From Carex sylvatica (Eukaryota > Streptophyta > Magnoliopsida > Poales > Cyperaceae): 64,000 bases of DNA. Of the stretch, positions 24,802 to 35,272 are shown one piece after another (the first letter of the stretch is position 1; the number at the start of each line of letters is the position of its first letter). The position numbers were made by a program, and so were the translations under genes. Below the pieces are notes generated by a model that was not told the DNA's origin, made no database searches, and was given only the letters and a program-made list of their open reading frames with translations. The stretch spans positions 1-64,000 of the forward strand of contig CAXKVR010000209.1 of NCBI GenBank assembly GCA_964058845.1. Direction: 5' to 3'.

Positions 24802-25278
24802 TTAGTGGGTTGCAAAAACCCGGGTCGGGCGGCCCGTACCCGACCCGCCCATGCCCGGTACGCGGGGTACCCGTGCCCGAGCCCGGGTATGGGTCGGGTA
24901 AACGGGTACACGGGTACGGGCATAAAACGGGTAGGGTACGGTTATTTGGTTCAATACCCGGACAAACTCGGCCCGAATTACGCTCGTACCCGCCCGACCC
25001 GACTCGGCGCCCGACCCGTACCCGTTAAAAATTTAAATTTTTTTGAAAAAAAAAAAAAAAAAAATCGGACCGAAAAACAGAGAGAGAAAAAAATAAAAAA
25101 TCGGACCGGGTACTCTACCCGGACCGCCCTGCCTGTCAAGGGTACCACGGGCACGGGTATAAGACGGGCAGGGTACGGGTTTTGAAAAAAATACCCGTGA
25201 TATCCGTACCCGACTCATACTCGTACCCGACCCCGGGCATACCCTACCCGCCCGGCCCGTACCCGTTAGCAAACCCCT
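24802..25278. mobile_element. hAT-like element (GGGTAC-rich) with 8-9 bp target duplication
   Basis: Flanked by AGGTGATAT at 24794-24802 and again at 25279-25287. Inner ends TAGTGGGTTGC and GCAAACCCCT are inverted with small changes. The subterminal zones are very GC-rich, with repeated CGGGTA/TACCCG words around an A-run. The target duplication of 8 bp (9 shared bases) fits hAT transposition. No transposase; the open frames inside it are by-products of the repeat words. Confidence 0.85.
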
Positions 25279-25287
25279 AGGTGATAT

Positions 25288-26082
25288 GAGTTCCTGATCA
25301 CATAACATATTTTTCTGTTTTTTTTCTTTTAAAAGAAAATTATGTATGCATATGACATTAATTGGTTTGTTTGTTGAGGATATGTAGTGACAACCTTAGT
25401 CTTGAAAATAGCACCTAATATATATACTACCATAAATTCCTAGGCTTTTACCTCAATGAGATATATACATGACATCATGCATAAAAAAGAACTGTCGTAC
25501 AAAGTTGCTTCAGTTGTCATTATTTTCAGAGAATTTGGGGGGGTTGGGCGGCAATGACATTTCTTAGTAGTTTTGTTTGTAATTCATAATTACAATTTAT
25601 GTACAATTCATCTTTTTGCAAAATAAAATTAAACAATGATATTTTTTTTTGTTTGTGAACCTATCCACCGTGAAAAGAAACAAATCAACAATCTGATCTC
25701 ATCTAATTGAGGCACTAAAAAATTATAGCATTGAATTGTCTTTTAAATATATGTTACTTGTATTTAAATTATATTATATTTTGTTGATTATAAAAAACGT
25801 TCTGCCCTAACTCAAAAGTATTATTTATTTGGTACAATTATTTCACTATTCGTCATTTTAACTCAACAGAATCTGAACCACAAAAATTGATACAGCTACA
25901 AAAATGTTAGATTAGATTTGAGAAAAACATAAATAGAAAAAAAAAAAAAAAAACACAAAACTCAGGTGATGTAGTCAAAAGGAACAAATTTTGCTTCGAA
26001 CCCAAAATTGAATAAAATGCCCGAGATAAATATTCATCGAGAACAAAAAACACTATATGAAATGTAACAGACCTAATATTTT
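25288..26082. other. Intergenic, nothing recognised
   Basis: AT-rich DNA between the hAT-like element and the 3' end of the L6 gene. A-runs are present near 25935-25955; no exon or repeat family was recognised. Confidence 0.5.
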
Positions 26083-28382
26083 CTAAAACACCAGCTGGTG
26101 GGGCTTCATCCCATCCCTTAGAGAAAACCGAGCAGACAGGTATGCCTTCAATTCTGGTACCGCCTCAATTGCCTTCATCAATGCAGTATCAATTGTTTTT
26201 TGGTCGTCTTTCTTGTGTTGAGGCACAATGCTTTTCTCCTGCAACATCAATTTACCAGAAAACAGTTCAGCTTCTCTCGTGAGAAGACAATATAGTAAAC
26301 ACAAGCTGAGAAACCTCGAGTTGAGACATGATTTCATACATGGGGTCAAGCTTAATGAAACTTTAATGACTGAGGGTATGGTAATATGTATATTACACAA
26401 TGGCCCACTATGGACTCATAACTGTGTTTTTAAGGTCCAAAAAGTTGATATGAACCGTTAAACATGATCTTCGTATGAAATTGTACATGCAAACCAAATT
26501 TTACATTTTTTAGAATTTTTTTTACTATTTATTTATAGATAGAAAATCACTTGATTTGAAAATTCTGGACCATCCAAAAGCAATTATTTTCTACCTATGT
26601 AAAAAAATTCAAAAAAATGTAAAATTTGGTTTGCAAGTACTTTTTCATATGGAGATCATGTTTACAGTTCGGATAGACTATTTGAACTTTAAAAATAGAG
26701 ATATGAATTCATAGCACAGATCTATCCATAATATGCATATTACCGTAGCCTCAACTTTAATAACCTATCTTATAATACATAACATTTTCCCTAATGAAAT
26801 GCATCTTCAATTAAAAAACAAGCAGTAAAAGATTTAAAACATTCAGATTTTACAAAACAAGGGATTGTTTCTTTCCTCCAAATAGAGGGGCAATTTGGTA
26901 AATTCACAAATTTTATTCATGGATAAAAGGGTAAGAAGAGAAAAACCTTCTCATCAGATTTGAAGAACTCTCCCTCAGTTTTGTTGGTCTTCTTTGTTTT
27001 CTCCTTCATGAAGTACTTGTCTTCAAACTTAGAGACATCAATAGAGGAGATGTCAACCTTGGTCGATGTGCCGATCACATAGGCCTGGTTCACGCGCTTT
27101 AGTGGTACACCATTCACCTTGAATGGCCCTGTTATACATAGAATGAGTTACCACAATGCACTCGTATTTAATAAGATAATTTTGTGTGTAATTACAATTT
27201 ACCAACCCTGACCTTTTTCAAAAAAAATTGCAATGCCTGTATTTGGAAATAATGCCTGACTTTATTTGTTGATTGACACATGAACATATATTTTAGAGTG
27301 AGGCTACACCGCTACGGTACTGTGCATAGCGCAGGTAGGTCTGTACTATGGCTTCACATCTCCAAAATTTAAACATTTTTTAGAATTGTTTTTACTAGTT
27401 TATTAGATAGGTAGAAAATCACTAATTTCGAATGGTCCAGAATCTTTAAATCAAATGATTTTTTACTACCTAAAAAAATAGTAAAAAAATTCCGAAAAAT
27501 ATAAAATTTGGTCTACAAATACATTTACAAATACATTTTCATATAGAGATCATGTTGAGCGGTTCAGATCAACTATTTAGACTTTGAAAACAGAGATATG
27601 GAGCCATAGTATGGACCAGTATGCGCTATGCATAGTACCGTAGCCTCACTCTATATTTTATACAATACCGGTAACCAACTGGTATGAGGTGCACACATCC
27701 AAAATGTTGGGGATTATTAATCATGAAAACAGATTTTAGGTTTGATTTAAAAAAAAACTGCTAGTTGTGTGCAATTGCAGTGGCAATGAATTATACAAGC
27801 TTAAATAAGCAAAACAAAATTCACTGTGAAAAGGGAGAACTAATTTTGCTCAAAATTGCAATTATGGCATGTATTCTCTTAATAAATTGATAAATGAATT
27901 TAGTGTACCAGTGACTAGAAGCAATCCAGAAGGAAGCTGCTTGAGAAACACAACTCTCTTCCCCATAAACCCCCCTGCCAGAAGGATCAACACAGTTCCA
28001 GGTGTAATGCTACCCCTATTTCAAACCAGAAACGAAATAAATTTCTCTAACAAAGCATCTATCAATGATTACCTTTGGCTACATTTGCACATGAAAACAA
28101 AAGGCAAAATCCAGACCTGAGTTTGGTGGGGTTGTTCTTCTTAGGCTTCGCACGTGTCTTCTTGACATCATCAGCCGAGTAGAACTTCGGAGCCTTCTCC
28201 TGCACGACGGAGTCCGGTTGAGCCGCCGCTTGTTTGGGTTCGTGCGTTGGTAGCTTCCCGCCGTGCTTTGCCTTGATCACCCAGAGACCACGTTTGTGGT
28301 ACATTTTCTACCTGGAGTACTTCTTGATGCCAGGTACCAGATCCGGGTTGCGGGGTCCGGTTCGGGCCTTCTTTGGCGCCAT
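26083..28382 (-). CDS. RPL6: 60S ribosomal protein L6 (eL6), in-frame TAG at codon 25
   Basis: A structural protein of the cytosolic large subunit. Exons in transcript order: 28382-28117, 28015-27909, 27128-26947, 26238-26083. The total of 711 nt gives 237 codons including stop, close to the usual plant length (about 233 residues), and all junctions are GT..AG. Seen: [20 protein letters not shown] at the start, [54 protein letters not shown], and the end [12 protein letters not shown]. Codon 25 (28308-28310) is TAG, where plant L6 normally reads serine in KYSRS(K/Q)MYHKR; a single base change from TCG would explain it. The next ATG is codon 27. All other codons are intact. It is either a recent null allele or pseudogene, a gene using the Met27 start, or a base error. 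Introns 2 and 3 each carry a MITE with perfect target duplication, and a third MITE lies 77 bp upstream. Confidence 0.92.
26368..26752. mobile_element. Foldback MITE (family A) with 9-bp target duplication, L6 intron 3
   Basis: AACTTTAAT flanks it at 26359-26367 and 26753-26761 without mismatch. The ends GACTGAGGGTATGGTAATAT and ATATTACCGTAGCCTC are inverted. The inner arms (AACCGTTAAACATGATCTTC... and ...GGAGATCATG) are shared with the other family A copies. A 9-bp duplication is characteristic of Mutator-like transposition. Confidence 0.9.
27296..27651. mobile_element. Foldback MITE (family A), best-preserved copy, L6 intron 2
   Basis: Perfect 9-bp target duplication TATATTTTA at 27287-27295 and 27652-27660. 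Ends GAGTGAGGCTAC and GTAGCCTCACTC are perfect inverted repeats. The arms continue with TACTGTGCATAGCGCA against TGCGCTATGCATAGTA. The length is 356 bp; the centre is the AGGTAGAAAATCAC / TGATTTTTTACTACC palindrome. This copy defines the family. Confidence 0.93.
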
Positions 28383-28458
28383 TGATGGGGATTAGGGTTT
28401 TAGCGAGAAATGGAAGGAGAGAAGGTGGAGAAATGGAGGGTTATAGGGCTAGGGAGAT

Positions 28459-28644
28459 TATCCTCTGTGGAGTTTTTCCGTGCGGAGTCGTGCGGTTCTT
28501 TTTATCTGGTCCGTTCATTTCGATCGAACGGATTATAACAGAGGGACTGTTCTTTTAAAATCTGATCTTATTTGTCTGATCAAAATGAACGAATCAGATT
28601 AAAAGCTAATCATAGCTTCACACGGAAAAACTCCGCAGAGGATA
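28459..28644. mobile_element. Short inverted-repeat element immediately upstream of L6
   Basis: TATCCTCTGTGGAGTTTTTC at 28459-28478 continues to CGTG at 28482, and pairs with 28621-28644 (one mismatch over 24 bp). TTATAGGGCTA (28441) and TTATAGTGCTA (28651) flank it as a possible imperfect target duplication. It begins 77 bp upstream of the L6 ATG, so it lies in the 5' leader or core promoter region. Confidence 0.75.
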
Positions 28645-28987
28645 GCATTCTTATAGTGCTAATGGCGCCGGTTAGAGGAGAGAGGTTTATATATGATCGA
28701 ATTGCTTTAAGATTCGGATCAGAGATTACAATATCTGATGATTTAATTTGAACGCCTTATTTTTATTTATTTATTTATTTTGAGTTTAAATTTGAATGAA
28801 TTTTCTTTTTAAATGATAAAAGTCTACGAGAGTGTTCGGCAAGTTAGGTAAACTTAAATTTTAACCTCTATTAAGAAAACGATGTTTGATAACAGAAATT
28901 TAAGAAAGTAAGTCTTTAGAGATTTCTTAAGGAGACTCAATTGCTTAAGCCATGTAGAATGGTGGCTTAAAAATTGGAGCAAGCTTA

Positions 28988-31132
28988 GGGGCGGACTCAG
29001 GAATTTCGTCAGGACGGGCAAAAAAATATCGAATCAGATTTAAATAGCTTATTGATAACATCAATTTATATAGCAAAAATCACTACTTTATAGTACGAAA
29101 AATGGTGGAAAAGCGAATGCAAAGTACTCATTTTCTAAAATTATTCATCGCAAATATGTTTTTAGGCTATTTTAACAGGTTTTAGAGAAAGATGCGAATT
29201 TAGGCCAAAAATGGAGCAAAAATGTCATATTTAGATCAATTATGAAGGAAGCGTCAAAATAGGACATCACATGAAGTATGTAAACATCTCACACGAAGTA
29301 CACAACATGCAACATGGTAAAATTCACTAAAATTCGACTAAGTACAGTGCCGTACGGTATAACCTATACCGTATACGGTATCCAGCCAGTACAGGCACAC
29401 GGATCCAATCCGTAGACTGTCTAGTTTGGATGAAATCTCGGCCGTTAAGCAACAACGTTCTAGAAGGACGAACCTACGGATGTGACAGGCCTTGCTATGA
29501 TTGGAAGTCTATCTTTAGCACTCCATTTTGGGAAGGATCTATGTTTAGAGCCTCTAAATATGGCATGAGAGGCTATAATTGGCCTCCATGTTCTCCATGA
29601 CTACACGCCTTAGTATTACTATATAAATCCTTCATGTAATAGGAATTAGTGTATATGTTTTAGTTGTGTAAGTCTATAGTTTAGAGTAGAATATTGCGTG
29701 TAATTTCTGGAGTTGGAGAAGAGAAAGCGCTCGAAGTCTAAGGCGGACGAAGAAGACGTCATCTAAGGAAGAGGTTTCTCTAGATTTTATGTTATGTCTT
29801 TCTTATTTAATTTTTTTTATTTTGTCATGACTTTGAGTAGATAAGCTTCTCCTCTCTAGGGTTTAGATGTAATTAATTCTATATTATATCTTTATTATAT
29901 TTATTTTTCTTTTATGTCTTTTTGAGATTTCGTTATTCTTTGTATGTTATTGAAATATATCATTGCATACATAGCTATGTTTACTATATGCCAATGTCCT
30001 CCACATACCAATAAGTGTAAGGTCATCATTTATGGTAACTGACGTAAACGAGCAAGTACCAAGCACTTCGGCTAACGAGGCTTGGCGGCGATTCAAAGAC
30101 TAGGGTTAGAACCCAGTGGACTTCTTTGGCAGGATATAGATTAGATCTCATCTCGAATTATAATTAGGAATTTATTTATTACTTGTAATAAATAGAGTTT
30201 AGGGTTATTACTTAGCGAGTAATAGGGAAATGTGATTAATTAGATTGGTGTGAGTGGTTTAATTATATTATATCATGTGATAACCTGAATTGTCCCCTAC
30301 AAATCGATCTTAGAGTCGGAGAACCTTTCAAATACGCATGGAACCGAACCCTGGCATCCGTAGGAAATAATAGTACCGGTATGCGGCTCTGTCTACGGGG
30401 TGATCTATACTGTATGCGGTAGTGACAGTATAGTATACGGGTCCGTATGCGGCAGTGACAGAAGGTCGTATGCAGGTAGACATGAGTACCATAAATATGT
30501 ATTGAGATAATTAGAAAAAGTTCATCTAAAACCCTAGAGGCTTCCTATTTTTGGCTTACAACAATTAGCATCTCCATAGTAAACTGTAAAATCAACTTGC
30601 ACCTATTTTATTTATTTATTATTTTAGTATACATGCTACCAAACAAACTCGAAAAACCTAGACTAGTATACTGTTGTTAAATAACTTAAGATCTATCTAT
30701 GTGGATCGACACCCGACACTATTACACGGTATGATTATACACTTGTAAGTTGACAGAGTAGAATTAGGGTAACAAAGTAATATTTTATATACTAAAAGTT
30801 AGTTGTACTTATTTAGAGTCATCAAGCTTTTCGGATTTAAACCCATTAACTAATTGAGTACTCGATAAAAAAACAATGTTTTGACTTATATTTTCCAATG
30901 CTCTGATTTGTAATTTCTGATCATTTAACTTATAATTCTAATTACCAATCATAATTCAAGAAATTTATTTTGATTTTAACACTAAATTTAACCCGAATTA
31001 CAAATCAAACATCCAGAGGGGGGCAAAAAAAATTTTAGGGAGGGGCAAAGTCAATCGGTACCAATAGATCACCACTAAAACTTGAAATCCAGGAGGGGCG
31101 ACTGCCCCCCTGGTCTACTCTGGGTCCGCCCT
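28988..31132. mobile_element. Non-autonomous transposon, GGGGCGGAC ends, with target duplication
   Basis: Starts (A)GGGGCGGACTCAGG and ends CTGGGTCCGCCCT. It is flanked by GAGCAAGCTTA on both sides (28977-28987 and 31133-31143); the true duplication may be 9-11 bp. No transposase frame. Its middle (about 29340-30490) looks like an inserted LTR-like segment, with palindromic ACCGTATACGGT words and a TATAAATCC leader-like stretch, so this element may itself be composite. Confidence 0.7.
29340..30490 (+). repeat. LTR-like segment with ACCGTATACGGT-type words
   Basis: At the left, GCCGTACGGTATAACC and ACCGTATACGGT occur within 60 bp. At the right (about 30390-30480), ACCGGTATGCGG, TGTATGCGGTAGTGACAG and CCGTATGCGGCAGTGACAG repeat. 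Between them are a TATA-like ACTATATAAATCC (about 29620) and a long T-rich stretch, then CTAGGGTTAGAACCCAGTGG. The layout resembles a solo LTR of a Ty3/gypsy element, but I could not fix its borders. Confidence 0.4.
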
Positions 31133-31324
31133 GAGCAAGCTTATGAAAATGGACAAAATGAGACTTAAGAAAGTGATTTTAAACTTTGTAGAGGAGCGGG
31201 TGTTTGGTAAGCTTAAGACTTTTAAGAGTTTTGAGGAGCTCTAAAAAAAGTGTGCCGAGCACTACTATAAGTTCTCTACTCACATTGCAACGCACGCATG
31301 CACCAGAACTCCTTACAGGCGTGT

Positions 31325-33560
31325 TCGGATGTCACGGGATTACGGAATGAGAATGAGAATGGGAATAGGAATTCACTTTTGAAAAAGTGGAAACCCACGG
31401 ATACGGAATGCACATGATTAATTATGGAAATATGAGAAAATGAGTGTTTGTTTGTATCATGGGATTAATTGTGGGAAATCTTTATTTAATTTAAAATATG
31501 TATATTTATTTGTTTTAGTTTAGTTTAGTTTAGTTATAAATTATTTTTTATTTAATTATTATTTTTGAATAGTATATCGTTCTGTTTGTATTGATTTTAA
31601 CCAATTAAGTTAAAGCTAACTTAATATAAAAAAGTAATTAAATATAAAATTACAATGAAAAAAACTATCATCCCACAATCTATTTATTTACACCAATAAT
31701 ATATTGTAAATTTAATATTTTAATGGGTTGTAAATTGTAACATTTGGTAGACATATTTTTTTAATTATATTAATAAAATTAAATAAAATTGATTAAATAA
31801 TAATATTAAAAATGAGTGTTCGGTTGTACCATAAAATTATTTATAGAAAATCTTGATTTATTTAAAAAAATTGTATATCTACTCAATTATATATCTCTAA
31901 AATTTTGATACATAAAACAAAGCAAAATCTATTTTTGTATGGAACAATAATTTAATTTCTTGAAAAAAAAAAGTTAAAACTACAGATGTGTAAATCAATT
32001 AGATATATATGTAAAATTTGGATAAATTTTAATTTTAATTTTATCCATAAAAATCGATTAATTTGAACCGTTTAAAACTTTAAATTATATAATGAAAGAC
32101 TAATGAATAAGGATATTCGATTGGCTGAAAATAAGCTTTCTTATTTAAATGTATTGTTTTAAAAAACTATGTCCGTCCAGTCATTCTAGTGCTAAGGTCA
32201 AAAATTAAAAAATATTTCATTTATTTTTATTGTCTTTATTTGATTTAGTTATCTGGAGTAACATGCGCCACAAGAAATAACTAAAAAAAAAAAAACTATG
32301 TCCGGATGATTGCGACAGTTTAGTCCCACATTGTGGAATTTTATAAGAAAAGTGAGCTTATATAAGAGGAGTGAATTATGTCCGACATTTTTATTTTTAC
32401 CCAATTAAAAAATTATTTTAATAATAATAACCAAGTTTTCAAAAAAAATTTAAAAATAGCCAAACCGTGGAATTTTTCCACAGCCCCAATTTTTTTTTTT
32501 TTTTAAAACAGAAATTTTTATATATATATATATATATTATGAAAATATTAGAAATATTGGATATATTTCTTTAAAAATAGATGGAATACAATAAAATTTA
32601 ATTTATTAGAAAGACTGTAACAAATAACCCGATCAATATTTTTCAGGTCGGATTTTTCGCGGCTGTAAGAAAAATTAATATATTTCATTATGTTTTATTG
32701 TAAAAAAATAAAAATGCATGAATTCTGAATTATTGATTCCGGTTCAAAAGTCACTTCTAGGTAATATAGAAATTATTGTGATCCTTCTAGTACATTTAAT
32801 TTATAAAAAGTTGTATCTATTTTGAGAATTTTTTTTGAATAACAAACATTAAATAACTTAAAGTTTTTATTTTTTTCAAAAATAGATACAACTTTTTATA
32901 AATTAAATGTACTATAAGGATCACAATAATTTCTATATTACCTAGAAGTGACTTTTGAACCGGGATCAATAACTCAGAATTCATGCATTTTTATTTTTTT
33001 ACAATAAAACATAATGAAATATATTAATTTTTCTTACAGCCGCAAAAAATCCGGCCTGAAAAATATTGATCGGGTTATTTGTTACAGTCTTTCTAATAAA
33101 TCAAATTTTATTGTATTCCATCTATTTTTAAAGAAATACATCCAACATTTCTAATATTTTCATAAAAAAAAATATATATATAAATTTCTATTTTTAAAAA
33201 ATAAAAAAAAATAAAAAAAATAAAAAAAAATTTGGGGCCGTGAAAATTTTTTACGGTTTGGCTATTTTTAATTTTTTTTTGAAAACTTAGTTATTATTAT
33301 TAAAATAATTTTTTAATTGGGTAAAAATAAAAATGTCGGGAATTATGTAGTAGTTAGAAAGAAAATGTGGTGAGAAGAGAGGAGAGAGGAGAGAGAGCGT
33401 AGAAAAAGGGTACAAATTGTGGCCAGCTCAGATTTGGGAAGAAAAAAAATTCGCTCCGACTGCGAAATTTTTCCATCGAATTTGTACTGGCACAAAAACC
33501 GAGATAAGATTTAAAATGGGAATTAATGAGTCAAAACTGAACATCCGAACAGCCTTTGGG
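31325..33560. mobile_element. Inverted-repeat transposon GGCGTGTTCGGATGT, hosting the 958-bp foldback
   Basis: Left end GGCGTGTTCGGATGT (about 31319-31333) and right end ACATCCGAACAGCC (about 33541-33555) are inverted partners. The interior is AT-rich and non-coding, with the element at 32382-33339 inserted inside. Target duplication not seen. Confidence 0.6.
32382..33339. mobile_element. 958-bp near-perfect foldback with 9-bp target duplication
   Basis: GAATTATGT lies on both sides (32373-32381 and 33340-33348). The ends CCGACATTTTTATTTTTACC and the complementary GGTAAAAATAAAAATGTCGG match. The two ~460-bp arms stay highly similar to the centre (ACATTTAATTTATAAAAAGT near 32790-32810 against its complement near 32890-32915), leaving a loop of only about 40 bp. 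Shared internal marks are AAATATTGATCGGG, CATAATGAAATATATTAA and TCACTTCTAGGTAATA in opposite orientation. No open frame. The 9-bp duplication suggests Mutator-like mobilisation. Confidence 0.9.
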
Positions 33561-34400
33561 AAAAAAAATAGGAAAAATTCAAAACTCTTTTGAATCCCAT
33601 AGGAAAAGGTACAGCCAAACAGAGCCTACAAGTGGAAATTGATCCTATTCTATACTCTTCCACTAAAAGGACTGTCATTTTCACTGCCCTACTGCAGCGG
33701 TGGCAAATTTGAACGACTTAAGAGCGTGTTCGACGGACACATGAAATTTAGAACAGATTTGAGATATGAGTCAAAATGAATTATCGGTTATTATACGCGT
33801 GGAAAAAAAAATTAAGTGAATTTTTTTTTTCTCACGCGAATAGTAACGTACACAAACATGTCCTTATTGTGTAGTCGTGGAATGTGGATTCTGAGCCGCT
33901 TGTGAATTAACCAAAAAACAATTGACATATTTCTAACACAGCACTAATTGTGCTTATGTTTGATTGTGGTTTAAGGTTATAAATTTGAAACTCAGATAGA
34001 AACTTCTTGTAAATATTAAATAAAAGTTGGAAAGCTAAATTTTTTATTTTTTATCAAAAAAAATTAATACAAAAAATAAGACATAATTAAAATTCTTTAT
34101 AAATAATAAAAAATAATTGGACATAATAAAAAATAGTCGGCCGATTAATCGAAAATAATTGTAATGATTTGATTACTGCTAACAACTAATCGGTCAATTA
34201 ATTAGTCTAAATGAACGTTTTTTACAACACTGGTTATGAAGCAGAACCAAACATCTACATATTTTTTATTTGAAAACTAAAATTTGCAAATCAAAATTCT
34301 TTATAAAGAGAAAAGTCCCAGCCCCGTATCCCCGTATCCCCGTATCCCCGTATAATTTGTAACTGTCTAACTCTACCTGCTCACCTTCCTGTATTTTTCC
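33561..34400. other. Intergenic, transposon-end debris
   Basis: Short pieces resembling transposon termini (GGTACAGCCAAACAGAGCC about 33610; AAGAGCGTGTTCGACGGACA about 33720), AT-rich DNA, and four CCCCGTAT copies at 34317-34350. No gene. Confidence 0.5.
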
Positions 34401-34528
34401 CGATCCAAAAGGAGAAAGTTTTCCGATCTGAAAAATGCAGCTTCCGCGTCTCTCGTTCTTCCTATCTAGGGTTTCTCCGACCACTGCTCCAGCTCCGACC
34501 ACGTGCTCATCCCGTCTTCTTCGACAAT

Positions 34529-34735
34529 GAATGGAGATGTGTCGCCTAGATCTCGGAGCTTCAGACAGAGGAGCATGACGCATTCGAATGGAGAAGTCTC
34601 CGTCTTTCCGTTTGATGTCGAGAATGGAGGGATGCGAACCAGTCAATCCATGACAAAGCTGGAGATGCTGGAGTAATCTGTCCATGGATTTGTTGATCTG
34701 ACAATCTCGTAAGGTTTATTTAATCTTTTTTCAAA
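34529..34735 (+). pseudogene. First-exon-like open frame, unrecognised, stopped by TAA
   Basis: After a GC-richer leader (34410-34528) an ATG at 34529 opens MNGDVSPRSRSFRQRSMTHS and continues through VFPFDVENGGMRTSQSMTKLEMLE to a TAA. Reading past the TAA in the same frame gives SVHGFVDLTIS, then a good donor (TCG|TAAGG or shifted GTAAGG) near 34710. This looks like a first coding exon with a nonsense codon. No following exon was found before the PPR remnant at 35273. I do not recognise the protein; the leader and codon use look gene-like, so it may be a captured or truncated gene start. Confidence 0.45.
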
Positions 34736-35272
34736 ATTCAGCCCCATCAAGTTCAATGTGACAATTTATTAATGTTCTAATTAAGCTTGCTTGTGAAGCT
34801 TTCATGTAATTAAATTCTGATAAATTCAGAATGGTAGCATATTAGTTAGCATTGCTGAAGCAAAAGGTTTGTGGGGTGCTAATGCCATTATGTTCAACTC
34901 CCTTGAGCCGATTGGTGTTGTAGGTTAGGTGTTTGCTGAAATGCCTCTGTTGGAATGTGTTCTCTGTTTGGACATGTTTTGCTTACTGCTATTGTGTACT
35001 AGTCAACTGGTTTAATCTTGATCCCAATTTGTTCAAACTGGCTGACTTTACACTTAAAATTAGTGAATATATATACAAAAATTAGCTCAATGTAACCAGT
35101 TAGCTTGAATATCACATCAATTTTCTTGAATTTAGGGTACACTATTTGAAATTCACATCAATTTCTAAATTTTGAGTATCTTCAAATCAATCATGTTGTT
35201 TGAACCATGCTGGTTTACTGATCTATTTTATGCTTGAAATAAGGGCAAGATGGATTTATTAATTTATTTCAA

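Larger units (their letters stand above)
28828..31275. mobile_element. Outer inverted-repeat transposon, interrupted by a second element
   Basis: Left end GAGTGTTCGGCAAGTTAGG and right end TGTGCCGAGCACTAC are inverted partners (AGTGYTCGGCA). The two halves, 28828-28987 and 31133-31275, are separated by the element at 28988-31132, which duplicated about 9-11 bp of this host on entry. It is a small non-coding element, roughly 300 bp without the insert. Confidence 0.6.

Noticed and set aside
24796..25308. Open frames rich in R, G, P, T
   Set aside because: Translation of GGGTAC/CCCGAC words of the hAT-like element in several frames.
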